This document shows, piece by piece, positions 1 through 7,905 of a stretch of DNA of 64,000 bases. Location: positions 41,973 to 105,972 of the forward strand of contig CAYPGQ010000003.1 in assembly GCA_964410125.1 (NCBI GenBank). Reading direction: 5' to 3'. This DNA comes from G020348385 sp964410125. GTDB taxonomy: Bacteria; Acidobacteriota; Aminicenantia; Aminicenantales; Aminicenantaceae. Each line of letters starts with the position of its first letter. The first letter of the stretch is position 1. Position numbers and translations under genes: made by a program. Below the pieces are notes generated by a model. It was not told the origin of the DNA, searched no databases, and saw only the letters and a list, made by a program, of their open reading frames with translations.

Positions 1-200
1 ACGGTATCTCCCTCAATAACGGAAATATTAGCATCATTTACTAATTGAATTCGCTCTGCGACAATTTTTTCATGCCACCCTTTTGTAATATTATGCGAAT
101 AGTTATCTAAAATTAAAACATCAAACCCGTTTTTTTTTAGCTCTATGCTTAAATGATGTCCAATAAATCCCAGTCCTCCAGTTATCAAAACTCTAATCAT
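1..200 (-). CDS. NAD-dependent epimerase/dehydratase, N-terminal part (cut by window edge)
   Basis: The minus-strand frame opens with ATG at 200 and stays open to the window edge, giving about 66 residues. It begins MIRVLITGGLGFIGHH, the glycine-rich NAD(P)-binding Rossmann motif (GGxGFIG) of extended short-chain dehydrogenases that epimerise or dehydrate nucleotide sugars. An acidic residue follows the second beta strand (LILDN), which usually marks NAD preference. The catalytic Tyr-x3-Lys lies outside the window, so the substrate cannot be told. It follows the glycosyltransferase at 247-1437 by 46 bases on the same strand and is probably the last gene seen of that operon. The family call is firm and the exact reaction is unknown. 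Confidence 0.85.
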   Translation of the reverse strand, partial: MIRVLITGGLGFIGHHLSIELKKNGFDVLILDNYSHNITKGWHEKIVAERIQLVNDANISVIEGDT

Positions 201-246
201 TTATCTAATATCTCCTTGATTCGTACATAAAAAAAAATTCTCTTTT

Positions 247-1437
247 TTATTTTCCAAGAGCTTCACTGTATAAGTCAATATAATTATTAATAGTCTTATT
301 ATAATCAAATTTTTGTTCGAATAACTCTCTTCCTCCCTTCCCTATTTTATTTCGCAGCTGAGTATCGTCATAAAAAAGTCTTATAGCATTTGCTAAATCA
401 TCCAATTTCGGCTCAATGAGAAGTGCATTTTTCATATGAGTAAATTCTTTTTCTGTTGCTCCAACTCGGGTAACAATGCAAGGGATTCCCATCATAACAG
501 CCTCTATTAGACTATTACTCCAAATGTTTTCAAATGTGGAAGGTGAAATGTAAATATCAGTAAAATTATAAAAATTCAAAATATCTTCACGATAACCATA
601 TATAAAAACATTGTCCTTCAATTTGTTGTCAAGAACAAGTGATTCCAGTAATTCTCTTTGATATCCTCCCCCGGCGAGGATATATTTGATCTTTTTATAT
701 CGTTCTTCTTTCGATAACGCAATCGCCGCTTTTACTAATAGTATTGGATTTTTTTCTTTCATATATCTGCCCACAAATAAAACAACAAAACTTTCATCAA
801 GCCCTAATGCTTTTTTTGTAGCTTTTCCTGGGATTTGTTTAACCTGTCTGATTTTGCCATAAGGATTATGGATGACTTTGCTATCTTTAAAGCCTATCTT
901 TTCTAATTCACTAACGGTTGACAAAGCAGGAGTTGTAACAGATGAGGCATTATTAAGAATGAGCTTTGCTGCTTTGGTTAATAATCTTTTATTAGAAATA
1001 TTCCAAACGTCAGAACCGCGTATTGTAACAATATAAGGTTTTTTTAAAATTTTTTTCACAATAAATGCAGGAATTGCATTTTGCCACCAGTGAGCATGAA
1101 ATAGGTCATATTTATGCTGGATTCTCAGAAATTTGACTATATAGGCAAGAAAAAAGACTGGCACTAACAGATAAACCAATTTATTCCTTCTAAGATTAAC
1201 TAGCAATCCTGATCCATAGGCTAATCTCTCAAGTCCATATGGAAAAAAATATTTGAAATAATATACTGTCACTGAGTCTATTTTCACCTTCGAAACAAAC
1301 CCTTTGTTATGGGGAGAAAGTACATCTACATGAACCCCACGTTCTGACAAGCCTAACGCTAATTCTTGGATAAATTTTCCTCCCATTTTGCTGTCGTATT
1401 TATAAGGAAATGCCGTGGTTAAAAATAAAACTTTCAT
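247..1437 (-). CDS. Glycosyltransferase family 4 (GT-B)
   Basis: A 396-residue GT-B glycosyltransferase. The N-terminal half begins MKVLFLTTAFPY, followed by a glycine-rich acceptor loop (KMGGKFIQELA). The C-terminal half has the donor-site signature VLFVGRYMKEKNP, then SPSTFENIWSNSLIEAVMMGIP, the E-x7-E-like region of retaining GT4 enzymes. It should transfer a sugar from a nucleotide donor to a lipid-linked glycan at the cytoplasmic face. The frame is open upstream to 1548, but that would overlap the upstream gene ending at 1455. The ATG at 1437 fits the family start and leaves a 17-base gap. Donor and acceptor cannot be read from the sequence. Confidence 0.88.
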   Translation of the reverse strand: MKVLFLTTAFPYKYDSKMGGKFIQELALGLSERGVHVDVLSPHNKGFVSKVKIDSVTVYYFKYFFPYGLERLAYGSGLLVNLRRNKLVYLLVPVFFLAYIVKFLRIQHKYDLFHAHWWQNAIPAFIVKKILKKPYIVTIRGSDVWNISNKRLLTKAAKLILNNASSVTTPALSTVSELEKIGFKDSKVIHNPYGKIRQVKQIPGKATKKALGLDESFVVLFVGRYMKEKNPILLVKAAIALSKEERYKKIKYILAGGGYQRELLESLVLDNKLKDNVFIYGYREDILNFYNFTDIYISPSTFENIWSNSLIEAVMMGIPCIVTRVGATEKEFTHMKNALLIEPKLDDLANAIRLFYDDTQLRNKIGKGGRELFEQKFDYNKTINNYIDLYSEALGK

Positions 1438-1454
1438 CCGTTTTTTCTGTAAAT

Positions 1455-2174
1455 TCACATTAAGTGATATTCTGTGTGAAACCAATTCATCGGATGTGTT
1501 AGCAAATAGATATTGGGAATTCCTTTTTCTATAATTTTGCAGGGACACAGCTTCGTTTTGAGCAAATCTCCATTCTGATAGTTTTTCCAGTAGTAGTGCT
1601 GGCCATCGCTAACATAAAAATTTTCCTTAAAAAATTCTGATTGATATGTGTGATAATGAAGCCCAAATTGTTTGAGTTTTATGTGCTTGAAAAAATCGAT
1701 ATTATTATACTCTGTCCAATCTACATGAGGACACACTCCTTTAACTGGATAACTTAAAATTACTCTTAAAACTTCTAATTCTTTTTGAAAAACCTTTTCC
1801 GGATCCTCTCCACTAGTTCTAGAAAAATCTATTGGCTCTGTATGCAATCCTACCTCATGACCCATTTCGATTATGGACTTAAGGTCGTAATAAACCTTAT
1901 AATTGAAGATATTATAAGCTTTTGCGTGCACCCGAACAAAATAGGTTGATATAAAACCAAACTCAGCTTCAATTTTAGCAAATTCTACAGCTCGATCAGG
2001 GTAGTGTTCAATGTCATGCCTTAATATTACATACCGTTCAGGAAGGCTCTCTCTATTTTTATGATACTCGTCACAGCTTAAAATCTTGTAATCACATCGT
2101 TCTGCCTTTTTAAGTATATATCTGTAATGATCAAAACTAAATCGGCAGTCTTTTTCTCCTCGATTGCTTTCCAT
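1455..2174 (-). CDS. Polysaccharide deacetylase-like (NodB-fold) protein
   Basis: A 239-residue protein related to polysaccharide deacetylases. Residues around 50 read VILRHDIEHYPD, matching the first NodB motif with its metal-binding Asp, and GHEVGLHTEP around residue 105 matches the H-x3-H-type second motif in modified form (one His before and one inside GLHTE). CPHVDW around 148 could supply a further active-site His and Asp. Carbohydrate esterase family 4 members remove N-acetyl groups from glycans, but this subgroup is short and divergent and may act on a small sugar substrate. No signal peptide is visible, so it is probably cytoplasmic. It is first in a minus-strand run with the glycosyltransferase and epimerase that follow. 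Confidence 0.68.
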   Translation of the reverse strand: MESNRGEKDCRFSFDHYRYILKKAERCDYKILSCDEYHKNRESLPERYVILRHDIEHYPDRAVEFAKIEAEFGFISTYFVRVHAKAYNIFNYKVYYDLKSIIEMGHEVGLHTEPIDFSRTSGEDPEKVFQKELEVLRVILSYPVKGVCPHVDWTEYNNIDFFKHIKLKQFGLHYHTYQSEFFKENFYVSDGQHYYWKNYQNGDLLKTKLCPCKIIEKGIPNIYLLTHPMNWFHTEYHLM

Positions 2175-2186
2175 TTTCTTCTTATC

Positions 2187-2333
2187 TTAAGAATTACATA
2201 ATTTGGCTTTTTGATAGTGAAAAAAATATTTAGACCGAATAATTTGAAATCCGTGAGATTCATAATTATTATTCGCGTATTTATATATCGGACATTTAGA
2301 AATTTTGTCAAGACAACTATCTAATATTTGCAT
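2187..2333 (-). pseudogene. Internally deleted GNAT acetyltransferase remnant (48 codons)
   Basis: A 48-codon minus-strand frame whose two ends match the ends of the intact acetyltransferase at 3512-4267. The start, MQILDSCLDKISKCPIYKY, parallels MLILDNWLSKIFNYHVYKF. Then comes YESHGFQIIRSKYFFHY, parallel to YESHGFRNIESKYVFHY near the end of the intact protein, and a natural stop follows. About 200 central residues, with the acetyl-CoA site, are missing, yet the reading frame is kept. The upstream DNA of the two genes is also recognisably similar (for example TTTACTCCG followed by CTATCAC). This looks like a duplicated gene that collapsed by deletion. A functional mini-protein is unlikely. 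Confidence 0.75.
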
Positions 2334-2527
2334 TCGAAGCTTACATCTTTTCTAGTGATTGATTCAGTATGTCGTATCTAAATTCAAAGTGAATTCGGGT
2401 TTTTTTTATAGAAGTATTTTACTCCGATAAATTGAGATACTATCACGCTTTGCAGTTTATTTCCATATGAATTTGAATTTCGATTTTTTCCAATCGAATA
2501 AATGAACACGAATGGTCACCTACTCTT

Positions 2528-3442
2528 ATGAGTGAAAAGGCAATTGGGTGGAATTTATTGTCACAACGCTACAGTACCATTCAACTGATTGACTCGTTTA
2601 TTTTGAATATGATATGTTCATTAACAGATAAAATAGCCAAAGATGTTATAATTAAACTTTTAGTTACTTTCATGACAGAAAAAAGACAATCTCCAAGTTC
2701 ATTTGATATGATCCGATGGCCTGAGACAATGTGGCCTGCAAATCCAACTTTTCTTGCAACTCTACCCCAAGAACTACTCCCCAATTGGGAATCATTATGT
2801 AGTTTAGTCTATCCTTGGGACCTTCTGACATTGTTGAGAACCACTCTGGTTGAGAGAATAACAGAAACAAGAATTGCAGAAAAAGTGGAATTTCAAAATC
2901 GTGACCAAACTCATATCGAAGGCCCTGTTTGGATAGAAAATAGCACACGAATTGGGGCTCAGACGGTTATTATAGGCCCTACTTACATTGGACCTCAGGT
3001 GTACATAGGGAATCAGACTTTATTAAGAGAATCCTTCGTCTCTATGGGAAGTCGGCTCGGATACGGCTCTGATATAGCAAGAAGCGTCATGTGCCCTAAA
3101 TGCAGAACGCATAGGAGTTCGATAATCGATAGTTTAATAGGTGAAAGAACAAGTTTAGGTGGATCGCGGACTGGAAACCAACGCCTGGATAAAGGGGAAG
3201 TGAGATCAATAGTTTTAGGAAAACGGATTAACACGGAATTAATAAAGCTTGGTGTCATTGTTGGCAGTTGTTCATTTTTAGGCATCAATTCTGTAACGAT
3301 GCCAGGTGTTAAAATCGGCAAAAACTGCAAAATTGGCCCTGGGGTGATTGTATACGAGGATTTGCCAAATAACTCTCGCATTTTATCAAAACAAGAGACC
3401 TTTCTCAGACTTATGGGTTGGCCCGAATCTAAAGAAGTCTAA
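2528..3442 (+). CDS. Left-handed beta-helix (hexapeptide repeat) acyl- or nucleotidyltransferase-like protein
   Basis: A 304-residue protein. Residues from about 130 to 295 form imperfect hexapeptide repeats (WIENSTRIGAQTVIIGPTYI, then VKIGKNCKIGPGVIV) typical of left-handed parallel beta-helix sugar acyltransferases and of the C-terminal half of GlmU-like enzymes. The N-terminal 125 residues are helical-looking and contain none of the nucleotidyltransferase signature I would expect, so the first half is unassigned. A CPKCRTH motif around residue 195 interrupts the helix and could be a metal knuckle or a loop. A role in sugar acylation is likely from fold and context. It converges on the acetyltransferase at 3512 with a hairpin between them. 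Confidence 0.62.
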   Translation: MSEKAIGWNLLSQRYSTIQLIDSFILNMICSLTDKIAKDVIIKLLVTFMTEKRQSPSSFDMIRWPETMWPANPTFLATLPQELLPNWESLCSLVYPWDLLTLLRTTLVERITETRIAEKVEFQNRDQTHIEGPVWIENSTRIGAQTVIIGPTYIGPQVYIGNQTLLRESFVSMGSRLGYGSDIARSVMCPKCRTHRSSIIDSLIGERTSLGGSRTGNQRLDKGEVRSIVLGKRINTELIKLGVIVGSCSFLGINSVTMPGVKIGKNCKIGPGVIVYEDLPNNSRILSKQETFLRLMGWPESKEV

Positions 3443-3482
3443 TCTTTCTTTGAGTTTTTACAAAGAATAGTGGAACAAAAAC

Positions 3483-3503
3483 CGGAAAATTTTTTTCCGT
3501 TTT
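3483..3503. terminator. Bidirectional A/T-rich hairpin terminator
   Basis: CGGAAAA (3483-3489) pairs with TTTTCCG (3493-3499) around a three-base loop. T's follow on the plus strand and A's precede, so each strand has a hairpin plus U-run. It sits between the convergent genes ending at 3442 and 3512. The stem has only three G-C pairs, so strength is uncertain. Confidence 0.5.
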
Positions 3504-3511
3504 CATTTCGA

Positions 3512-4267
3512 TTATTTTTCAGCACACCTCTGCTCGATGTTATGGTAGTGAAAAACATATTTAGATTCAATGTTCCGAAATCCATGTGACTCATATAGTC
3601 TGATCGATGGGATATTTGAAACCTGTGTGCCTACTTGGAGTGATGATTGATCTTTAAAATGAGATTCAATAAAATCAATCATACTGGATGCTACGCCTTG
3701 CTTTCTAAAAGATTTGTCAACTGCAATGAGATCTATAATTAAGATATTATTATTAGCTTTTAGCAGCAGTGTAAATCCTGTTATGGCGCCATTCGTTTCT
3801 GCTACAACCAAGAAATTACCACGCATCCCTTTAAAATAATTTTTGAGCCATTCCTCTTTTATCTGATTCGCTATGTCATTGGGCACATAGGGATCGAGAT
3901 GAAATCTCGAATAGGCAAAGCTCTCCTTGGCACATGTAACAACCACAGATTCGTCCTGGTTATTCGCAAATCTAACATTTGATTCAATTTTGTCTTTTTG
4001 CTGATTAAAATGATCGGTCTTCTTTTCAAACACAACATTGGTATCAATCAGATTGAACTCTTTTTGTTGAAGAAAGATAATGTGCTCCATACTTGCTGTT
4101 GAAATTTTTGAATAGATGAATACGGGTTCTCGCTGAAGTTTCTCTTTCAAATCCACCAAATCAGGATAGTTATCATCAAACAAAATATTTGGGGGGATGC
4201 TTTCAACATCAAACTTATATACATGATAATTAAAAATCTTACTTAGCCAGTTATCTAATATCAACAT
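3512..4267 (-). CDS. GNAT N-acetyltransferase, WecD-like (amino-sugar acetylation)
   Basis: A 251-residue two-part protein. The C-terminal half (about 125-245) is a GNAT domain. Motif A is IDLIAVDKSFRKQGVASSMI, whose R-x2-G-x-A segment binds acetyl-CoA pyrophosphate, and motif B is NIPSIRLYESHGF. The segment SRFHLDPYVPNDIANQIKEE before it resembles the linker of dTDP-fucosamine acetyltransferase WecD, so acetylation of a dTDP-amino-sugar is a reasonable guess. The N-terminal 110 residues are less conserved. It is transcribed against its neighbours and is the intact relative of the deleted copy at 2187-2333. Firm as a GNAT, moderate for the sugar substrate. Confidence 0.75.
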   Translation of the reverse strand: MLILDNWLSKIFNYHVYKFDVESIPPNILFDDNYPDLVDLKEKLQREPVFIYSKISTASMEHIIFLQQKEFNLIDTNVVFEKKTDHFNQQKDKIESNVRFANNQDESVVVTCAKESFAYSRFHLDPYVPNDIANQIKEEWLKNYFKGMRGNFLVVAETNGAITGFTLLLKANNNILIIDLIAVDKSFRKQGVASSMIDFIESHFKDQSSLQVGTQVSNIPSIRLYESHGFRNIESKYVFHYHNIEQRCAEK

Positions 4268-4757
4268 TCCAATTTCCTTATTTTATTAATGCGAAGTTCA
4301 AGATGTATTATGTTTTATTTGTAAATGGATTCGGGGATTATAAAATAAAATTTACTCCGTTCAGGCTCAACTCTATCACAATTTTTCTTCAATTTATAGA
4401 TGTATTTGGATATAACATCCAGCATATGATAGCTTAATCTGAATGTTCGTTATCTTGATCTTGAGGATATTTTGTAATATGATTTTGCTGAATTTTAGCG
4501 CAAACTTTTCATCTAGAGGGGAAAATTTCACATCACTAAATTCAACAAAAATATTAGAACACTTTTGTGCAAAATATTTGAGAATTGTATTTTTTGGATC
4601 AATAGCACCTCCTAAGAATGAAAAATTATGCGCGAAAGGAAAAAATTGTTTTTTTGTTTCCTAAGACATGTTTGTTGAATATTGATTAGAATTTCTATTA
4701 AAATCTTCAAAAGTACAACCTTGTTTTTAGAATTGATTGATTTATAATGGAGGAATA
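4268..4757. other. Intergenic region, 490 bases, A+T-rich
   Basis: This separates the divergent acetyltransferase (start 4267, minus) and carrier-protein gene (start 4758, plus). The first 160 bases resemble the DNA upstream of the deleted acetyltransferase copy (after 2333), suggesting a duplicated promoter region. A 73-codon frame at 4443-4664 has no recognisable protein features and I do not call it. A TGGAGGA ribosome-binding site lies at 4748-4754, just before the carrier-protein start. No clear RNA gene or strong promoter was found. Confidence 0.5.
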
Positions 4758-4994
4758 ATGAAAGAAGCAATAAAACAGTACATCATCGAAAACATTATCA
4801 GAGAGAAGGTTGAAATTGATCTTAATATATCCCTTCTTGATGAAGGAATTATTGACTCTTTAGGATATCTTAAGCTGATTTCTTTTCTAGAAAAGCAATA
4901 TGATATCTCTATTGATCTCGGAGAAATCGATATAGAAAATTTTGATACTATAATAAAGATAGCAAAATTTGTTGAGAACAAACTAGACAAATAG
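4758..4994 (+). CDS. Acyl/peptidyl carrier protein
   Basis: A 78-residue carrier protein. The phosphopantetheine attachment motif is GIIDSLGYL with Ser34. The DSL core and the surrounding helices (acidic, hydrophobic LLDEGIIDS then LKLISFLEKQYDI) are typical of stand-alone ACP/PCP proteins of the D-alanine or amino-acid carrier type. The start at 4758 is chosen because TGGAGGA ends four bases upstream; an in-frame ATG at 4737 lacks such a site. It begins a tight plus-strand trio with the flavoprotein at 5022 (27-base gap) and the adenylation enzyme at 6178. It probably holds the amino acid or acyl group as a thioester while the partner enzymes load and oxidise it. Confidence 0.88.
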   Translation: MKEAIKQYIIENIIREKVEIDLNISLLDEGIIDSLGYLKLISFLEKQYDISIDLGEIDIENFDTIIKIAKFVENKLDK

Positions 4995-5021
4995 ACTTTA
5001 TATGTAATAAAAAAAGGTCTA

Positions 5022-6164
5022 ATGGAATTTAACTGGACAAAAAAACAGATAGAGCTAAAAAAGAAAGTAATTGAATTTGCTAGTAAGAAGCTTAATGAAA
5101 ATATTATAGAACAGGATAACCTGGGTGAATTTCCCCGACAAAAATGGCTGGATTGTGCATCCTTTGGAATTCAGGGCGCAATTATTCCTGAGGAATATAA
5201 TGGCCTTGACCTCGACATCTCTTCAGCCGTATTATTGATGGAGGGTTTGGGATACGGCTGTAAAGACAATGGTCTCCTTTTTTCAATAAATGCCCATATT
5301 TGGGGATGTGAAATTCCAATTCTTCATTTTGGAACCGACGAACAAAAAAATAAATATCTTCCTGGATTAAGCAAGGGCAGCCTGATCGGTGCCCATGGAA
5401 TGACAGAACCAGACTCTGGATCAGACGCATTTAGTCTAAAAACGACTGCAGTCAAAAAGGGAAATTCTTATATTTTGAATGGAAGAAAAACATTTATAAC
5501 AAACGCTCCTACTGCAGATCTTTTTATATCTTATGCCAGAATTCCACAAAAAAATCATAGAAGCAAAATTTCCTGTTTTATTGTTGAAAGAGGAATGGGA
5601 GGTGTTTCAGTAAGTAAAAAAATTGATAAGATGGGCCTGAAAACATCACCTTATGGTGATATTATCTTTGAAGATTGCATCGTTCCTGAGGAAAATCTTC
5701 TCGGTAAAGAAGGCCTTGGACAGGCTGTATTTAATAACTCGATGGCGGAAGAAAGGGCCTTTATATTGGCCACTCATGTAGGCTTAATGGAGAGACAACT
5801 AGAGGAATGTTTAAGTTATTCAAAAAAGCGAATCCAGTTCAATAAAAGAATCTTTAAATTTCAATCAATTTCAAATATGCTCGCTGACATGAAAGTTCGT
5901 CTGGAAGCATCGCGACTACTGGTGTACAAGGTAGCCTGGTTGAGAGACCAGAAAAAAAATGCCTTCCTTGATTCATCTATCACAAAACTTTTTGTCAGTG
6001 AGAGTTGTATCAAAAATTCTCTATCAGCAATAAGAATTTATGGCGGCTACGGGTATTCCACTGAATATGAAATTGAGCGTCAGTTGCGTGATTCCATTGG
6101 AAGTGTACTTTACTCGGGAACTTCCGAAATCCAGCGAAATATCATTGCTGAACTTTTAGATTAA
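5022..6164 (+). CDS. Acyl-CoA-dehydrogenase-family flavoprotein, candidate aminoacyl/prolyl-carrier-protein dehydrogenase
   Basis: A 380-residue full-length acyl-CoA dehydrogenase fold. The middle FAD/substrate segment is GAHGMTEPDSGSDAF (about residues 125-139), with NGRKTFITNA after it, and the C-terminal FAD segment is YGGYGYSTEYEIERQLRD then YSGTSEIQRNII. At the C-terminal base position of medium-chain enzymes (YEGT) this protein has Ser (YSGT). Instead Glu sits in MAEERAF (Glu243/244), the place used by isovaleryl-CoA-type enzymes. Members of this family next to a stand-alone carrier protein and an amino-acid adenylation enzyme are known to oxidise prolyl-S-PCP to pyrrolyl-S-PCP. That role here is inferred from gene order and has not been tested against active-site models. 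Confidence 0.82.
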   Translation: MEFNWTKKQIELKKKVIEFASKKLNENIIEQDNLGEFPRQKWLDCASFGIQGAIIPEEYNGLDLDISSAVLLMEGLGYGCKDNGLLFSINAHIWGCEIPILHFGTDEQKNKYLPGLSKGSLIGAHGMTEPDSGSDAFSLKTTAVKKGNSYILNGRKTFITNAPTADLFISYARIPQKNHRSKISCFIVERGMGGVSVSKKIDKMGLKTSPYGDIIFEDCIVPEENLLGKEGLGQAVFNNSMAEERAFILATHVGLMERQLEECLSYSKKRIQFNKRIFKFQSISNMLADMKVRLEASRLLVYKVAWLRDQKKNAFLDSSITKLFVSESCIKNSLSAIRIYGGYGYSTEYEIERQLRDSIGSVLYSGTSEIQRNIIAELLD

Positions 6165-6177
6165 TAAAAAGCCAACT

Positions 6178-7743
6178 ATGGAATTTTTTCTTTGTGATTG
6201 TGTATCTTACAACGCTCAGATTCATCCCAATAATGTAGCTGTAGTCTTTAAAGACAAAACAATTACCTATTCCAAACTTAATATTTCATCCAAAAAAATT
6301 GCCAATTGTTTAAATACTATTGGAATAAATGAGTTCAGTCGAATTGCTATCTATATAGATAAATCAATCGAAGCGATTGAAGCAATATTTGGAATATTAA
6401 TGGCAGGTTGTTCATATGTGCCTATCGATCCAAAAACTCCTATCGACCGTGTCAGCTATATTTTAAATAATTGCCAAATTGAGGCAGTTTTAACTGAAAA
6501 AAACAAACTAAACAAAATCAGCCAAATTACTAAAACCACCCCGAATCTTAATCATATTTTGAACTTATCAAATTCAAGTGGCAAGCCTAATTTCCCCCAG
6601 AACATCAACTATGTTTCACGCGAGGACATTGAAACATCAACAGATGATGCATTACAAAACAATCTTAAAGAAGACGATCTTGCATATATTCTGTACACCT
6701 CTGGTTCAACTGGCAATCCAAAAGGAGTCATGCTGTCACATAAAAATGCTCTTACATTCATCGATTGGGCAATCGATTACTTCGAGATAAGCAATAATGA
6801 TATTTTATCTAGCCATGCCCCTTATCATTTTGATTTATCAATATTTGATATTTATGTCGCTCTAAAAACAGGAGCCCAGCTGTGCATTGTTCCTCCTGGT
6901 ATTTCAAGTTTCCCGGTTTCGTTAGCGAAGTTTATCGAGAAATACAAAATAACTGTTTGGTATTCAGTCCCTTCCGTTTTAGTACAAATGATCCTTCACG
7001 GGAATCTTGAAGAAAGAAATTTTTCGAATTTAAAAACAATAATCTATGCGGGAGAAGTATTCCAATTTCCTTTTTTAAATCAATTGAGGAAAATTTTGCC
7101 CGACAAGGAAATTGTTAATCTTTACGGACCAACAGAAACAAATGTCATTACTTATTACAATTTAAAGAATTCTCCACTTGAATTGAACGAAAATGTTCCA
7201 ATCGGCTTACCATGCCCATATGCTGAGATTCACATCGTGGATCATAAGGGAAACCCGGTAGATTATGGCGTTGAAGGTGAACTCATCGTATGCAGCGACA
7301 GTACGATGAAAGGCTACTGGGAAGATACTGAAAAAACAAAAAAGGACATCAGACAGGTTACCATAAACAAAAAATCTAAGTATTTTTATTTTACCGGAGA
7401 TATTGTTGTATGCAGGGACGATGGGAATATTCTTTTCAAGAATCGCAGGGATAATATGATTAAGACACGAGGATTCAGAGTGGAGCTTGGAGAAATTGAA
7501 ACGGCTTTGTACAAGAATGACAAAATCCAAGAAGCAGCTGTAGTCGCAATTCCCGACGATAAATCAGGGAACATTATTAAAGCTGCTATTGTGTTGAAGG
7601 AAAATTCCCAAATGACCACGCAGGAAGTAGAACGTTTTTGCGCCCAGTTAATCCCGAATTACATGATACCAACGGTTATAGAATTTCGGGATTATTTGCC
7701 AAAAACTCCGACTGGCAAAATAGATCGAAAACTTCTTAAATAA
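6178..7743 (+). CDS. Stand-alone amino-acid adenylation enzyme (AMP-forming)
   Basis: A 521-residue A-domain enzyme with the core motifs in order: ILYTSGSTGNPKGVMLSH (P-loop, about 177-194), HFDLSIFDIY with the Asp that contacts the alpha-amino group of amino-acid substrates (A4), NLYGPTETNVITYY (A5), YFYFTGDIVVCRDDGN (A7), RRDNMIKTRGFRVELGEIE (A8) and TPTGKIDRKLLK with the C-terminal catalytic Lys (A10). It should form an aminoacyl adenylate and load it on the carrier protein at 4758. The A4 Asp argues for an amino acid over a fatty acid. L-proline is the guess suggested by the neighbouring dehydrogenase; D-alanine (DltA-like) is the main alternative. It starts 13 bases after the flavoprotein ends. 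Confidence 0.86.
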   Translation: MEFFLCDCVSYNAQIHPNNVAVVFKDKTITYSKLNISSKKIANCLNTIGINEFSRIAIYIDKSIEAIEAIFGILMAGCSYVPIDPKTPIDRVSYILNNCQIEAVLTEKNKLNKISQITKTTPNLNHILNLSNSSGKPNFPQNINYVSREDIETSTDDALQNNLKEDDLAYILYTSGSTGNPKGVMLSHKNALTFIDWAIDYFEISNNDILSSHAPYHFDLSIFDIYVALKTGAQLCIVPPGISSFPVSLAKFIEKYKITVWYSVPSVLVQMILHGNLEERNFSNLKTIIYAGEVFQFPFLNQLRKILPDKEIVNLYGPTETNVITYYNLKNSPLELNENVPIGLPCPYAEIHIVDHKGNPVDYGVEGELIVCSDSTMKGYWEDTEKTKKDIRQVTINKKSKYFYFTGDIVVCRDDGNILFKNRRDNMIKTRGFRVELGEIETALYKNDKIQEAAVVAIPDDKSGNIIKAAIVLKENSQMTTQEVERFCAQLIPNYMIPTVIEFRDYLPKTPTGKIDRKLLK

Positions 7744-7804
7744 TGTTGGGGAGCATTAGCTTCTATTTGTTCGATCTCTGAAAAATGTGATTCAATTCGA
7801 TTAC

Positions 7805-7833
7805 TTGACACAGATATTCCTTTTTCGGATAAT
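7805..7833 (+). promoter_or_regulatory. Sigma70-type promoter for the hydrolase gene
   Basis: TTGACA (7805-7810), a 17-base spacer, then GATAAT (7828-7833), five of six bases matching the -10 consensus. It lies about 70 bases before the ATG at 7906, which has an AAAGGAGA ribosome-binding site. Confidence 0.7.
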
Positions 7834-7905
7834 AAATAGAACAATAAAATATTTTTTAGAAAAGGAAACGTCTATTTTTTTATTAATTAATAAAGGAGAT
7901 ATTTT

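Noticed and set aside
2078..2311. 77-codon minus-strand frame
   Set aside because: It overlaps the deacetylase-like gene and the better-supported acetyltransferase remnant; its sequence is out of frame with both.
4443..4664. 73-codon plus-strand frame before the carrier protein
   Set aside because: No ribosome site, low-complexity A+T-rich sequence and no recognisable domain.
7744..7770. Terminator after the adenylation enzyme
   Set aside because: Only a five-base A/T-rich stem (TAATG with CATTA) and no clear U-run.
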